From the NCBI RefSeq assembly GCF_030269925.1, contig NC_085132.1, positions 2,564,501 to 2,628,500 of the forward strand: 64,000 bases of DNA, written 5' to 3'. The notes beneath the pieces are model-generated. The model saw nothing but the letters and a program-made list of their open reading frames with translations, ran no database searches and was not told where the DNA came from. Origin of the DNA: Bombyx mori (lineage: Eukaryota; Arthropoda; Insecta; Lepidoptera; Bombycidae). Positions 37,263 through 48,779 of the stretch are shown piece after piece. Both the position numbers and the translations under genes were made by a program. Each line of letters opens with the position of its first letter. Position 1 is the first letter of the stretch.

Positions 37263-38507
37263 GGTGATCAATCCGATGACAGATATCAAATCGGAGCCAC
37301 AGATTTTACATATTTATAATTAAACATAATTAAAATATAAATGTCACTCTCTGGTCACGGGATATGATCTTGTCAAAGTCTGGGGATTTTTACTCTCGCA
37401 TAGATCTTGCGACATAAGCGCTCGTCAAGAACAGATTTTACGTAAATCCGCCCTAGAATCGACTTTTCATTTACCACACATAATTGCGACGTATACGCAT
37501 CAAATGTTTCCATCATAAAGTTGCGATATGACTGGAAGCTTATGAACCAGGCAGTGAAATACGTAATTCTCTATCAAGGAAATATTAATTTATTTCATTC
37601 TTACTGAATAACGAATTTGATACCAGGGAAATTGCGTTCAGTTTATTAACACTATATCGTCGTTGTCAAACAAAAATCTGCTATGTGCACTTGTTGAGAT
37701 TTTTACTTTTTGACCTTTTCGTATAGTTCACAGCCATCTACCGTATAAAAAAAAAACTGTTATGTGTCTATAGCTTTAATATTTATCTATAGCTTTCATT
37801 TGATGTAGTTCTTAAAAAATTACTTTCGTATAAAATTTTATAAGAAAATGTTTTTACTCGGTAATTCAAAATATAGTTTTTGCACATTGCAGATTTTGGT
37901 TAGACAGCGACGACATATTCTATGTTTTTAAGGGATTTTATGACCTGGTAACTAAGACCTTTAAGTCTCTCTTATTTTAATTTATATTCTTATTTTTATG
38001 GAAATTGATAATATGGAGTGAAATGAAATGAAATAAGAATGATTACTTTGAGACATTAATCAACTGTGATGAAATTAAGTGAAATGAGATGAGATGATAT
38101 GGGATGAAATATAATCTCAGTAAAATGGTGGTCAATTACAGTGATTTTTTCAGTGGACTTTTTGGAGGATCCCGAGAAGCTACGTCCAGCGGCTTTGTTT
38201 CATTTTCCCACATTTGTGCACTTTCACAGATATTAAACAGTTAATAAACCACCATTACTAAACATTTAAGCCTGAAGAAACACTAAATAGACAAAATAAA
38301 AAAAAATCGCATTCCCGCCAAAAAGTCACATATTCTATGTATTTCAGCGGTCACGCACAGCCAAGTGAACGTTCTGCCAACACTCTGAATAGATTACACG
38401 ATAATTTGTTAACGATCTCAATTATTTTATGAAGTTTCGTCTTGTGCGTTAGAAGTGGGCACTTTGCTTTAGTTCGATACGAAATACGAAAACGTGTTTT
38501 GATTCTG
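37263..38507. other. AT-rich DNA, nothing assigned
   Basis: A purine-rich ATGAAATGA-like run at 38015-38115. Confidence 0.4.
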
Positions 38508-38827
38508 TGTATTTAGTGCGAGTTATTTAACGTTCTCGATAGCGTAAAAGTTAACTCAGATTTGTATGCAGTTGGAACAGCGCCCCTAGCGGCAAACGTA
38601 GGCGAACGTTCCTCTATACTATACTTATACGTACGTTACTTGAGACCTTAGAACTTATATCTCAAGGTGGGTGACGCATTTACGTTGTAGATGTCTATGG
38701 GCTCCAGTAACCACTTAACACCAAGTGGGCTGTGAGCTCATCCACCCAGCTAAGAAATAAAAAAGACTCCATACAAATTGGAGTTAACTTTGACGCTAAC
38801 GAGAACGTTAAAATACTCGCACTAAGT
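38508..38827. mobile_element. MITE G interrupted by a SINE fragment
   Basis: Left half 38508-38620, right half 38766-38827 (GAGAACGTTAAAATACTCGC), separated by a family A 3' fragment (38637-38765). Confidence 0.6.
38637..38765 (+). mobile_element. Family A 3' fragment inside MITE G
   Basis: CTTGAGACCTTAGAACTTAT to GCTAAGAAATAAAAAA. Confidence 0.65.
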
Positions 38828-38945
38828 AAAAAGATATAGAGCGCACAGCGTGACATATCGCTTAGTTTCTCTATCTCCCTTTAACGCGAATGTTTGAAGC
38901 CAACAAACAATCCGTTAGATTCAAGGCATCAAAATGAACCGAACT

Positions 38946-39188
38946 ATATTTTTTTCCCTACCTAAGCTGATAACCTTGAGAGGCTATTTCAGCGTAGCCT
39001 TAACTAGTAGGTGAGCTCACGGGGCTCAAACCGGAGTGATGCTAACACTACCCCTAGCAGGAGCAGTGCTTTGCAGAATCTACCACCGGATCGGAAACGC
39101 GACCCACTGAGAAGATCCGGCGAGAAACTCAGTGGGCTGTGTCTATGGGTTAATTCGTTCGTCGAGCCCTCCATCGGAAGCGACGGGA
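38946..39188 (-). mobile_element. Family C repeat
   Basis: TTTTTTTCCCTACCTAAGCT to CCATCGGAAGCGACGGG. Confidence 0.63.
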
Positions 39189-39889
39189 ACAGAACCTAGG
39201 GTATCTTCAAATATACTGCTTTCATGAAATCGCGTGATACGGAAATATATTTAACAGCAGGCATATGCTAAGTAAATTATTATTATTATTATTATTAATG
39301 CTTTATTTCAGTAATTTTTTTTTAGAACCATAACATTTTGTTAGTAATAATTACTTATAATCTATGTTAGTAACTTAAAAATCTAACACATAACTATCAT
39401 TATATACATTTTATACCATTATATATATATTTTTTTTTTTTTTCTCCTTCCAAGTGCCTACTGCAAAGGCTATTGATCAGCAGTCCCTCGATTTAAAGAT
39501 TTACCTAATACTATCTCCTCTGTGTCTGATCATTTTGAAGAATGGAACAGCTATTGTCGCTGCAATATTAATCCGTAGCTAGATCGGAATGACACAAGCG
39601 TGTAGCTCCGATTTCTTATAGCTTCCTCACTTCTTATTTCTAGTATCATAGTGGCATATGGGCTTATTTGGAGCTCGCGTTTGAAGTGGACTTCAATAAT
39701 AGTTTTTGGAACGAAATTCCTTATGGGACGATGCGGAGGGGTACCCTAACCGGGAAAAAAGTCCGTAACGTAAGATTTTTATTAGTAATGCACACAGTGT
39801 ACAACTTAACTTTGTAATAACGTACAAAAATAACATATTTTTTTATCATTAATTGACCACGATCTCAGAGCGTTCGTTTGCGCAATACA
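39189..39889. other. AT-rich DNA with (ATT)n
   Basis: ATT trinucleotide run at 39278-39298; T-run at 39430-39443. Confidence 0.45.
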
Positions 39890-39960
39890 CTTGCCCCACC
39901 CTTCATACCGAAACGCATTAGTTCTTCACGGTACAAATAGGTAGGTTGGTGGTATCTACT
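39890..39960 (-). mobile_element. Family A middle fragment
   Basis: TTGCCCCACCCTTCATACCG to TAGGTTGGTGGTATC only. Confidence 0.5.
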
Positions 39961-40097
39961 AACTCTTATGCAAACAACCGTGAATGAAGTGTACCACAAT
40001 AAGTTCGCACGTTACCGAATGACCGTGGGTTGTTGCGAAACCTCCAGTTTTATTTTCTTTATACCTCGAATAGAACTTAAAATTAATATTTTTATTT

Positions 40098-40310
40098 TCG
40101 AACCGAAACGCATTACTGCTTCACGGCGGAAATAGGCGGGGTGGTGGTACCTACCCGTGCGGACTCCCAAGAGGTCCTACCACCAGTGATTACGCAAATT
40201 ATAATTTTGCGGGTTTCAATTTTATTACACGATGTTATTCCCTCACCGTGGAAGACAATCGTGAACATTTGTTGAGTACGTATTTCATTAGAAAAATTGG
40301 TACCCGCCTG
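40098..40310 (-). mobile_element. Family A SINE without its 3' tail
   Basis: AACCGAAACGCATTACTGC to TAGAAAAATTGGTACCCGCC; the tail and most of the tRNA head are missing, so not a simple 5' truncation. Confidence 0.62.
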
Positions 40311-40699
40311 TTTTAGTTAGTTTATATATTAAAATAATAGTCGTTGTTGACCGTATTTAATACGGAACCAAGATGTTTAGTAAATAAACACGCCCGACGT
40401 AACACAATACAGTTTGAGTGGTGTCCCTTATCCGCAGATCGGTGTCGGACGACACTTTCGACAAGGTAACGCGACACCCATATTTGTTTAATACACTTTT
40501 TGTTGGAATCAACAGAATGCTTCGGATTTAACGCTCTCAAGGATTACGTCGTGAAGTGATCTGATGATAAGTGAATGAAGGTGCCTTTAGATGTTAAGAA
40601 AGTAGTTGAAAATGACTACGTGAATACCAGATCCTCGCCCGGAAACCTCGCGTCGAAGTCTGAACTATCGCATGAGGAAGGTCTCAACCTTGAAACTGT

Positions 40700-40868
40700 A
40701 AAGCATTGCTGGTCCTAACCCTACATCCCACCCCTCCTGGCTGAGCCTCTATACTGAGACCTTAGAACTCATATCTCAAGGTAGGTGACGGCATTTACGT
40801 CTATGGACTCAGGTAACTACTTAACACCAGGTGGGCTGTGAGCTCGTCCACGTATCCAATAAAAAAAT
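40700..40868 (+). mobile_element. Family D scrap plus family A 3' fragment
   Basis: 40700-40745 matches reversed family D (CATCCCACCCCTCCTGGCTG); 40746-40868 is family A 3' end to TATCCAATAAAAAAA. Confidence 0.55.
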
Positions 40869-41373
40869 CGGTTGTCTGTAAAGTCGGTCTACAGACGATA
40901 GTTGAACATGACAACGTCATAAGAAAATACTGATGGAATGGTTTCATTTTTGAAAAAAAAAATTTAATTTTGTTTGTTTGATAGATATTTTGTATGGATA
41001 TAGAGAAGGAGGTAAATGGAAATCACTATTGAATTGATTAAAGTACGCATAAATATAATTATGTCAATATATATTTTTTTACAATGCACATAGTTTTTTC
41101 ATTACACATTAAATGTATTATTGTATAGCAGCTGTCCACGCGGATGCATCGCTCACTCAAGTAGGAGAGACATATGTCGAACGCTGCCGAACGCGGAGGG
41201 CGATTGTGCCTCTTTGTCGCTCGTTGCGCGCTCTCGCTTGCACTTCAAGCCTTAAATGGAACGCCTCAGAGTGAGATAACGCCGCATGAGTCATGTTTTT
41301 TCGTGCGTGCAGCCGGCTCCATCGAATTATAAGACGTTGTCACGTCAAAAATATATTTTCTTTATTGGTTTAG

Positions 41374-41487
41374 TCCGCGATTTAAACAATCCGCTGAAGA
41401 TCTAGCTAATTGTCACACAGCGTTTCTTACGCGGATCCCTAAAGCGAGTGAAAGCGAATTGTCAAGTGAAGATTTAGACGAAGCATT
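41374..41487 (+). CDS. Unassigned candidate internal exon
   Basis: A 114-bp stretch between a good acceptor (pyrimidine tract then TTTAG) and a strong donor GTGAGT reads PRFKQSAEDLANCHTAFLT, then RIPKASESELSSEDLDEA with no stop, an acidic, Ser-rich segment. The base composition is more gene-like than its surroundings. Family unknown; it may belong with the exon candidate at 42381 or to an unrecognised transposon. Confidence 0.28.
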
Positions 41488-41689
41488 GTGAGTGTGCGTC
41501 AGAGCGGCGACTGTGTGACGACACGGTCATCGGTGCGAGCAAATAGTTAGCTTTGTAAAGCGCCTGCATCAATGATAATACGCGTATTTCTTCGTATTTA
41601 AGACTCAATCACGATATCTCGGTACAGTACACCTGTAGACTGTAGATATGTATGCAAGGTTTTAGATGCTGTCGTAACATAGACCAGTA

Positions 41690-41775
41690 TGGTTAGTGCG
41701 AGTTTTTTAACGTGCTCGATCGCGTAAAAGTTAACTCGAATTTGTATGGAATTGGAACAGCGACTCTAGCGTTCT
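41690..41775. mobile_element. MITE G left half
   Basis: GTTAGTGCGAGTTTTTTAAC through GGAACAGCGACTCTAGCG, then cut by a family C copy. Confidence 0.5.
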
Positions 41776-41799
41776 ACTCTATTTTTACTTTTTTTTTTC

Positions 41800-42155
41800 A
41801 TACCTATGCTGATAGCCTTGAGAGGCTATTTCAGCTTCACCCTAACGTGTGTAGGCGAGCTCACGGGGCTCAAACCGGAGTGTTACTAATACTCTAGCAA
41901 GAGCAGTGCTTCGCAGAATCTACCACCGGATCGGAAACGCGACCCACTGAGAAGATCCAGCGAGAAACTCAGTGGGCTGTGTCTATGGATTAAAAGCACT
42001 GTTAATGGATCAGGAGGATCCGTAATGACGTGCTTTGGGCGACGTCGACGGTTTACCATTCGGTCTACAGGATCGGGTATGTAGTTTCCAGCGGCCACGA
42101 CAAGAGGGTTCTCATGTCGTGCCGCCTTCTCAAAGTGTCTATTTTCACAATAATT
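41800..42155 (-). mobile_element. Family C repeat with LINE ORF end
   Basis: Minus strand reads HFEKAARHENPLVVAAGNY, then IPDPVDRM, then RPKHVITDPPDPLTVLL before the family C 3' part, tying family C to a LINE. An internal deletion lies near 41992. Confidence 0.68.
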
Positions 42156-42380
42156 CGTATTGTTTCGACTATGACTCCGCATCCAATGCGTCGCGAGGAG
42201 TAAGTTAGTAAACACCGCGGATTCAGCGCTGCCACGCTGCCAGTTAGTTTGTTTAACAGAATAAGGATGACGAAACAAAGTTTCTCCCAGAACCTACGGA
42301 TTACGCAACGCGAACGCTTCAATAAAAACCCTATTATGGATTATACAATTTAATAATCAGTGAAGTGTGATGTTAATGCG

Positions 42381-42590
42381 ATGCCGGGGTGTCCATTGTG
42401 TCTTTCAGAATCGCCACTTAACAATCCTAATCTTGCTTACAAAAAAATGTTTTGTAATTCGAGAAATAGGTTACTTGGTAAGATCGTAACAATGTGTTTT
42501 GTTAAGTCTTTTCTTTTGGTGGGCGTGCTGACGGCTTGCTTGTTGGTAAGTGGTATTCTATTAGCGTTGTTAGGCAAAGAATGTACCTAG
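42381..42590 (+). CDS. Unassigned candidate exon with a membrane segment
   Basis: ATG at 42381 (purine at -3) opens a frame of 69 codons: MPGCPLCLSESPLNNPNLAY, a Cys/Arg-containing stretch, then a hydrophobic segment MCFVKSFLLVGVLTACLLV. A canonical donor GTAAGT lies at 42546 in phase 0, so the coding part may end at 42545 and the rest be intron. It could be a signal-anchor first exon. I recognise no family, and chance is a real alternative in 64 kb. Confidence 0.3.
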   Translation: MPGCPLCLSESPLNNPNLAYKKMFCNSRNRLLGKIVTMCFVKSFLLVGVLTACLLVSGILLALLGKECT

Positions 42591-43711
42591 GTACATAGGT
42601 ACGTTGACAGTAATTATTTTTGTTTTAGACAAGACGTCCTTACGAAATCTCAGGACTGTGATGGATTGATCGCCTTTTCGACGCTTGAAAGGCAAACGTG
42701 ACTAAGCGACAATAACTGCTTTGTATATAAATGATAGGCAATAACCATATTCGATGCGCAAAAAAAATACATTTCTAGGTCTATTAAAATCATTTCAATC
42801 CTACAGCTAGATTCGTTAAAATAGAATTTATTTCAGGTATTTCAACTTTAAATTAGTCTACTGTAAAGTTCATGCATTGTCGCTTAGCCACGTTTGCCTT
42901 TCAAGCGTCGATATTTGGATTCTAATATGAAAGATTTTATTTAATTTAATTCTACTTGACATGAGACATCGCGTAAGTATCGGAACGCGCTAGAATTTGA
43001 CATCTGTCAAATTTCCCGCGATTTTTTTCTCTTCTTTTTCCTGCGGCGTCATTACATTCGTTTGTCGCGTACACAATTAATTTTCAAATAAAGGGAGTTT
43101 TGTGCGGACCATTTACTTTGATTTGTTAACAGATTCATTTTCTGGTTAAAGTCTGTCTTGGATACGACACACCAAACGCGTACGTACTTAAGTTACCAAC
43201 GATTAGGTAGGGGAAAAAAGGGGCTTCTAAGCATCACAACACGAGCGTCACTAACCTTGAGACATGAGGTCGAAATCTCAATTGTATATTTATTTAACAC
43301 TCACACGGATAAGTAGCGCTGACCTGGTTATTTAAACCACCAAACACGACTTCCGTTGTCCAAAACTGGGTTCTCAGCCTCATATCTCAAGGTAGGTGGC
43401 GGTATCCACGGTGAGGCTCTTAGCAATTCCAACAACCACTTAACGCCAGATGGGCCGTGAACTCATCTGTCCGATCTCCTCAAAATCTCCCCAAAAAAGC
43501 TCTCAATAAGATTATCGGCTGCCGTGGATCACAACAACAAAGCTTTTCAACTAACACTTAATTCTTTTATCCGCGCTTTGTGATGACCGACACTCATTGT
43601 GAAGTACTCGAGAACTTATTGTAGCTTAAGAAGCTTTTATGTTACCGCAATTTCATAAAAGTTTCTTATAAAATGGCTTTCGTTCGGTGCACGGTCAGCT
43701 TACAAGCTATT
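42591..43711. other. Mostly unassigned
   Basis: A degraded family A 3' end near 43370-43465 (ATATCTCAAGGTAGGTGGCG). Confidence 0.4.
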
Positions 43712-43840
43712 AAGTGATCGCTTTGTTGGTCTAGTGATCAGTGCTCTCACTACTTTAATACGGGTTCGATTCCCGATTGGAGTTAATACATCTATCTATA
43801 TATTTATGTAATTCTTTTGAGAATAAAGAATATCTTTAAC
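43712..43840 (+). mobile_element. tRNA-derived SINE
   Basis: A box TTGGTCTAGTGATCAG and B box GGGTTCGATTCCCG about 30 bases apart, then a short body ending GAATAAAGAATATC directly before Helitron 2. Confidence 0.5.
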
Positions 43841-44044
43841 CCGATATATATAAAAATGAATTGCTGTTCGTTAGTCTCGCTAAAACTCGAGAACGGCTGG
43901 ACCGATTTGGCTAATTTTGGTCTTGAATTATTTGTGGAAGTCCAAAGAAGGTTTAAAAGGTAGATAAATATGAAAATGCTCGGAATTAAATAAAAATAAC
44001 AATTTTGTTTTTCCTTTAATGTGTGCCCCGTCGGACGGATTTAT

Positions 44045-44402
44045 TGGAGTTTACTCCTTTAGAATCGATTTACATATATAGGCCCGGGGTATGAAAATTA
44101 TGGGGACCAAAATCGTACTAGCATGTCACACGAAATGCGTTATGCGCCTGATTGCGCATGTCACACGAAATGCGCGCCGGGCTGCTGCGCCGGCAGTCCG
44201 CCACAAAGCCTCGTACTGATCGCGCGTTTCTCTCATTATTGTATTTTCATATATTTGTTAGTCGTTTGTTTTGTGTCTCGTTAATTTGTTAATAATCTGT
44301 AGTGTATCGTGTTGTCGTAATATAGAACTATTTCTCGTATTGTTTCGTTTAATTTTTTATATCCAGTAAACTCCAGTCGTGCGTCGGAGCGGACACACAC
44401 AC
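44045..44402. mobile_element. Element T copy 1 (left of a pair in a Helitron)
   Basis: Body runs TGGAGTTTACT to AGTAAACTCCA (ends 44375), followed by a 27-bp tail GTCGTGCGTCGGAGCGGAC plus CA repeats and then T's. The core has a direct repeat of GCATGTCACACGAAATGCG. It interrupts Helitron 2 at its T-run. Confidence 0.7.
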
Positions 44403-45022
44403 TTTTTTTTTTTTTACATTTGTTAAGTATGCAAGATGTATAAGAAACGTTCTCGAAAATGGAGATAAGATGGGTCTGGTTTGGGGCTTTTAAAAAAACA
44501 GATTAGTAAATTTATCGGAACTCGAAGGATTGTGGCACTTTACGTTAGATTCCTGTGTCGCAAAATGTGATGTCACTATTTTTTTATTTAATTAGCATCG
44601 TGGGCAAACAGCTCACTTGATGTAAACGATCCGATATCAGTAATAATTTCTAATAATCCCCCGCCACACCTTCGTAAACCTAACCTCCTGCAATTTCCAA
44701 TCTCATCCAGTCGTATTATTTAACAAATCTCACTTTTATACGGATTAGTGTGCAGTTTTTATTTCTTACAGTGGAGACTTCTCTAGATTGTAAACGTAAA
44801 CGAATTATTGAAATAAAGTATTGGTAGTTTAAAAAAAAGGGTGCGTGTACTATGTACGCGCGTAAGAAGCTATACTTTATTTTATTAAATTTATTTCTTT
44901 CATTTTTATTTAAATTTTAATCAATTTGTATTTTAGGTATTTTAAGTATATTTTATATGTAAATTGCTTATTCTTATTTATGTGTAAAGAAGCAAAATTT
45001 AAACTTAATTTTAATTTATTTT

Positions 45023-45365
45023 TGGAGTTTACTCCTTTAGAATCGATTTACATATATAGGCCCGGGGTATGAAAATTATGGGGACCAAAATCGTACTAGC
45101 ATGTCACACGAAATGCGTTATGCGCATTTCGTGTGACATGCTAGTACATGCGCCGGCAGTCCGCCACAAAGCCTCGTACTGATCGCGCGTTTCTCTCATT
45201 ATTGTATTTTCATATATTTGTTAGTCGTTTGTTTTGTGTCTCGTTAATTTGTTAATAATCTGTAGTGTATCGTGTTGTCGTAATATAGAACTATTTCTCG
45301 TATTGTTTCGTTTAATTTTTTATATCCAGTAAACTCCAGTCGTGCGTCGGAGCGGACACACACAC
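45023..45365. mobile_element. Element T copy 2 with a 25-bp perfect hairpin
   Basis: Same ends and tail as copy 1. Core 45093-45117 and 45123-45147 are perfect inverted repeats with a 5-base loop, in place of the direct repeat seen in copy 1. After it Helitron 2 resumes, so copies 1 and 2 flank a 620-bp segment like a pair of long terminal repeats. Confidence 0.7.
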
Positions 45366-45725
45366 TTTTTTTTTTGTTTGTTTTAAGTTTATTTTATACA
45401 AAAGTTTAGGTCTTTTATTTATCGATTGAGGTACTACGAAGTATGCCGGATCAGCTAGTCTTATAATATTTTTAATACCGGTAATGAGTTAGTAGCCCTG
45501 CTCTGCTGAGATTTGTCACTTCGATTCCCACTTCGGACGAACATTCTTTTCACGAATAGGTCTATTAACTTTCCGACGTCTTAATGTCTATAGGAAAGGT
45601 ATATAATCTTGGGATGATATTCGACGAGAATGATATGAAAATCTAAACTTTTCAGAGGTTTAACGACAAAGGGAAGATCTTTCACCAAGCGGGTGATATT
45701 GCTCGGTACACCGACGATCCGAATG

Positions 45726-45914
45726 TTTTTTTCCTGCCTATGCTGATAGCCTTGAGAGGCTATTTTAGCTTCACCCTAACATGTAGGTTAGCTCATGGGG
45801 CTCAAACCGGAGTGTTGCTAACACTGGCCCTAGCAAGAGCAGTGCTTCGCAGAATCTACCACCGGATCGGAAACGCGACCCACTGCGAAGATCCGTCGAG
45901 AAACTCAGTGGGCT
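45726..45914 (-). mobile_element. Family C repeat, 5'-truncated
   Basis: TTTTTTTCCTGCCTATGCTG to GAGAAACTCAGTGGGCT; abuts the orphan frame at 45912. Confidence 0.63.
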
Positions 45915-46205
45915 AAGCCCGAATGCTGTTGTTCGGAATTTTTATGTATGCAAGATTGTCCTGAAAATCTCGTTAGCGAGATTCAGGCGTCTGTCAACTA
46001 TCTTGTGTTCTATGATGACTACCGCCACAAACTCCACAATGATCGATATAAAACATTAGCGTACAAAGTAAATTATTCGTTCCCGATCGATTATCCGAGT
46101 TCAAACAGATATGTATATATGTACATGCAAAGGGAATGGCTGAAAGCGCCCACAATACGAGTTACCAGCGCTGATATTACCAAATTGGATTTGGATGTTT
46201 CATAA
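45912..46205 (+). CDS. Orphan open frame of unknown origin
   Basis: Open from the end of a family C repeat: KPECCCSEFLCMQDCPENLV, then a segment with FYDDYRH, ending in RYVYMYMQREWLK and IRVTSADITKLDLDVS. The Cys cluster followed by a beta-like segment and 'DL.VSF' faintly recalls the extracellular domain of DEG/ENaC (pickpocket) channels, but I cannot confirm it. There is no clear splice site at either end, so a decayed exon or chance frame is possible. Confidence 0.25.
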   Translation, partial: AKPECCCSEFLCMQDCPENLVSEIQASVNYLVFYDDYRHKLHNDRYKTLAYKVNYSFPIDYPSSNRYVYMYMQREWLKAPTIRVTSADITKLDLDVS

Positions 46206-46242
46206 AACATAATTCTACTAGTGTCCTGCACGCGAGCTCGCT

Positions 46243-46359
46243 TGTTTTTTTTTTATTGCCCTTGTAGCCAGAGGAGCATACGGCCCACCTGATGGTGAGT
46301 GGTTACCGTCGCCCATGGACTTCAGCAATGCCAGGGGCAGAGCCAAGCCGCTGCCTACT
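46243..46359 (-). mobile_element. Family B repeat
   Basis: TTTTATTGCCCTTGTAGCC to AAGCCGCTGCCTAC. Confidence 0.63.
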
Positions 46360-47057
46360 TTTCCTTGAATTCTTTTATTATTATTTTTTATTTTAATATC
46401 TAAAGTGGTATTAATGTACTAAAATCGTGAAATGTTACGTTTTGTGGGCATTTTTACCACCAGATTTTTTAGTAGATTTTTCTAAACGCTTTCTTATCAG
46501 ATCATCGTTTTTAATGAGTAATAAATATTAACAATATTTTCTTTCTTATTAAAAACTCAATAAAAATGATATCTCAGTAGTTTTTTGTACATTTCCCAGA
46601 TCATCAAGCCCTATAAATAAATGGCTATGTCGGTATCCATATTTCGCATACATGTACCAATTTTGTCTATGGAAATAATGCCTTAAGTAATAGTGCTAGT
46701 AAAACTTAAAGTTGTGAAATTTGTGTAATTCTTGGGTGGCGACATCAAACTGTAAGAGTCATAGGTTTTACCAATCACCATAAAAACACTTACAAGATCT
46801 TCTGTCAAGCCAAAGCAGCCACGAAAAATTTCAATGAACAAAAACTCAGTGAAATTTCTATTTGATGTGTATACGTAGCGAGTTACTTAGCGTATTTCTT
46901 AGGGGTTGAAGTTTTGAGGGATGAACGCGAACGCATCGGGATGTATCATTGTACGTCACGTGTGGAGATTAGGTACGTATAATACCGGGCTCGATAAATA
47001 TGGAGGGCGACTTCTTTTAACGTTCCGACAAACTTGGCAGTGCTCTCAATAATCATT

Positions 47058-47344
47058 TTACCAGATGATGATCGAGCTTTGCTCGGTTTTTTCTTTTGAC
47101 AACACCATCTTGTTGTGTCTCTAAAGCGGTTAGTTGCCCTCAATTAAGAAAAATAGTATTATTATTCGTCAAAAGATGTCGGGAAGAGTTGATTATTGAA
47201 AATACGAATAAAACAACATTTTCTGAAAATAAATCGTAGATAGATCGATTTATCGCCCCCGAAATCCCCTGTATACTAAATTTTATGAAAGTCGTTGGAG
47301 CCGTTTCCGAGATTCAGATTATATACATATATATTAATATACAA
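47058..47344 (-). mobile_element. Helitron-like 3 copy
   Basis: Reverse of the 18333 copy, including GATCGAGCTTTGCTCGGT at the hairpin end. The stretch GGGCGATAAATCGAT is shared. Confidence 0.5.
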
Positions 47345-47394
47345 GAATTGCTCGTTTAAATGTATAAAAGATATCAAGGGGTGAAAGGCTATTT

Positions 47395-47495
47395 AGTTTA
47401 AGCGACATTTCGCTTAACACGCGACATTTATCTTTGTAATTAAAGGTCCGTTATATTTAGTATTTAAGTTTACTCCATTCAAATAGCTGAAGAAG
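47395..47495 (+). repeat. Dispersed repeat, related to 33091
   Basis: TTTAAGCGACATTTCGCTTA, with GCGACATTTATCTTTGTAAT and AAATAGCTGAAGAAG. Confidence 0.45.
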
Positions 47496-48437
47496 ATTTT
47501 TTTGTTATTGTTACGCGCTGGGGTTCGGGATAAATAAAATTAAACCGAAGTAGGTACAATTAAAAACTGTATTTAAGACTAAGAATACTTAAAACACTAT
47601 AAAACTCTCAATTTGCTTTTTCCGCTTCGCTTCAGGTGATCCGTTCGCTGTTTCGCTTCGAGTAGTTCCGACTTCCGATTACTAACTAACTGCGTGCCAT
47701 CTCTGCAACGCTTTTATAGCCGATACCGCGATATACACATTTAAACCTGTAGAAACACTAAACTAACAAAATAAAACAATGTAAGCAACTTCGCTCCTTC
47801 GTTGCGTCAAAAATATATTTTTCTCGCTTCTGTTGGCGGCAATTTTCAAATTGTCACAGATTATATTTGTTATGCAATGATCTCAAATAAGGTTATGATG
47901 GGTAGTTGTTGGTTAATAAGGTTTTGATTTGCTAGATAAGTAATCATTTTGCGATAGGATAACTAGATGCCGTTACTGATTGTACTAAATATAATAAAAT
48001 TCCATTTCCTTATGTTTCAATCGTCCGCACACATATAGAAGTGAGCTGGCAGCACACGGTAGATTTTTCACACAATCCCGCAAATGGAATAAAAGAGACT
48101 CTCTTTGTCACTTGCGGAATTTCGTATAATAACATTCAACGTATTCACGTATTTATTTAAGCTCAATAAGCTTTTTCCGGGTTTGGCTCTTCGCTTTATA
48201 TAAAGATACATATATGGTGTATTGTATTCGGAATAATTATTCAAGTAATTATTCTTAGTGACAAGCAAATGAATGAAGTAATCAATAAAGTAGGTATATA
48301 CAGTTTGTAAGGGGATTTCTCGCGAAGTTGGAATTAGTATAACATTAACTGAAAAAGTTGCTTTCTTAAACGACACCACTAGTTTTTTTGGTTTTTCATG
48401 AATCGATAATGGAAAATACACCCTTTTCAGGAGCCTT

Positions 48438-48660
48438 TTTTTCGTACCTATGCTGATAGCCTCGCTCGTGGTGAGCTCACGGGGCTCTAAGCTGACGAAG
48501 TGGTAGATTCTGCGAAGCAAGAACAATGCTTCGCAGAATCTACCGCCGGATCGGAAACGCGACCCACTGAGTAGATCCGGCGAGAAACTTAGTGGGCTGT
48601 GACTGAGGGTTTATTTACTAGCCAAACCCTTCGTCGCAAGCGACGGGTTCAAAGAGTATT
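48438..48660 (-). mobile_element. Family C repeat with internal palindrome
   Basis: TTTTTTCGTACCTATGCTG to GTCGCAAGCGACGGGTTC; see the inverted repeat at 48502-48544. Confidence 0.62.
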
Positions 48661-48779
48661 AGGAGCCAATGACCGCACTCACTCAACCTGACGTGGCAGG
48701 TGAAATGTGACCCATGCAGTTTGTGTGTTGTTAATTCTATTTTTACAAGGTTCAATATAATATGTTATATCATGCACTA

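Larger units (their letters stand above)
43841..45459 (+). mobile_element. Helitron 2 copy with nested insertion
   Basis: 5' part 43841-44044 and 3' part about 45366-45459 match the copy at 2025. Between them lie element T copy 1, 620 bp of other DNA and element T copy 2. Confidence 0.7.
46360..48437. other. Mostly unassigned
   Basis: Contains Helitron-like 3 (47058) and the repeat at 47395. The 152-codon minus frame at 48068-48526 runs into family C and matches no family. Confidence 0.4.

Noticed and set aside
48068..48526. 152-codon minus-strand frame
   Set aside because: Begins in a family C repeat and continues through AT-rich DNA with biased residues; nothing recognisable.
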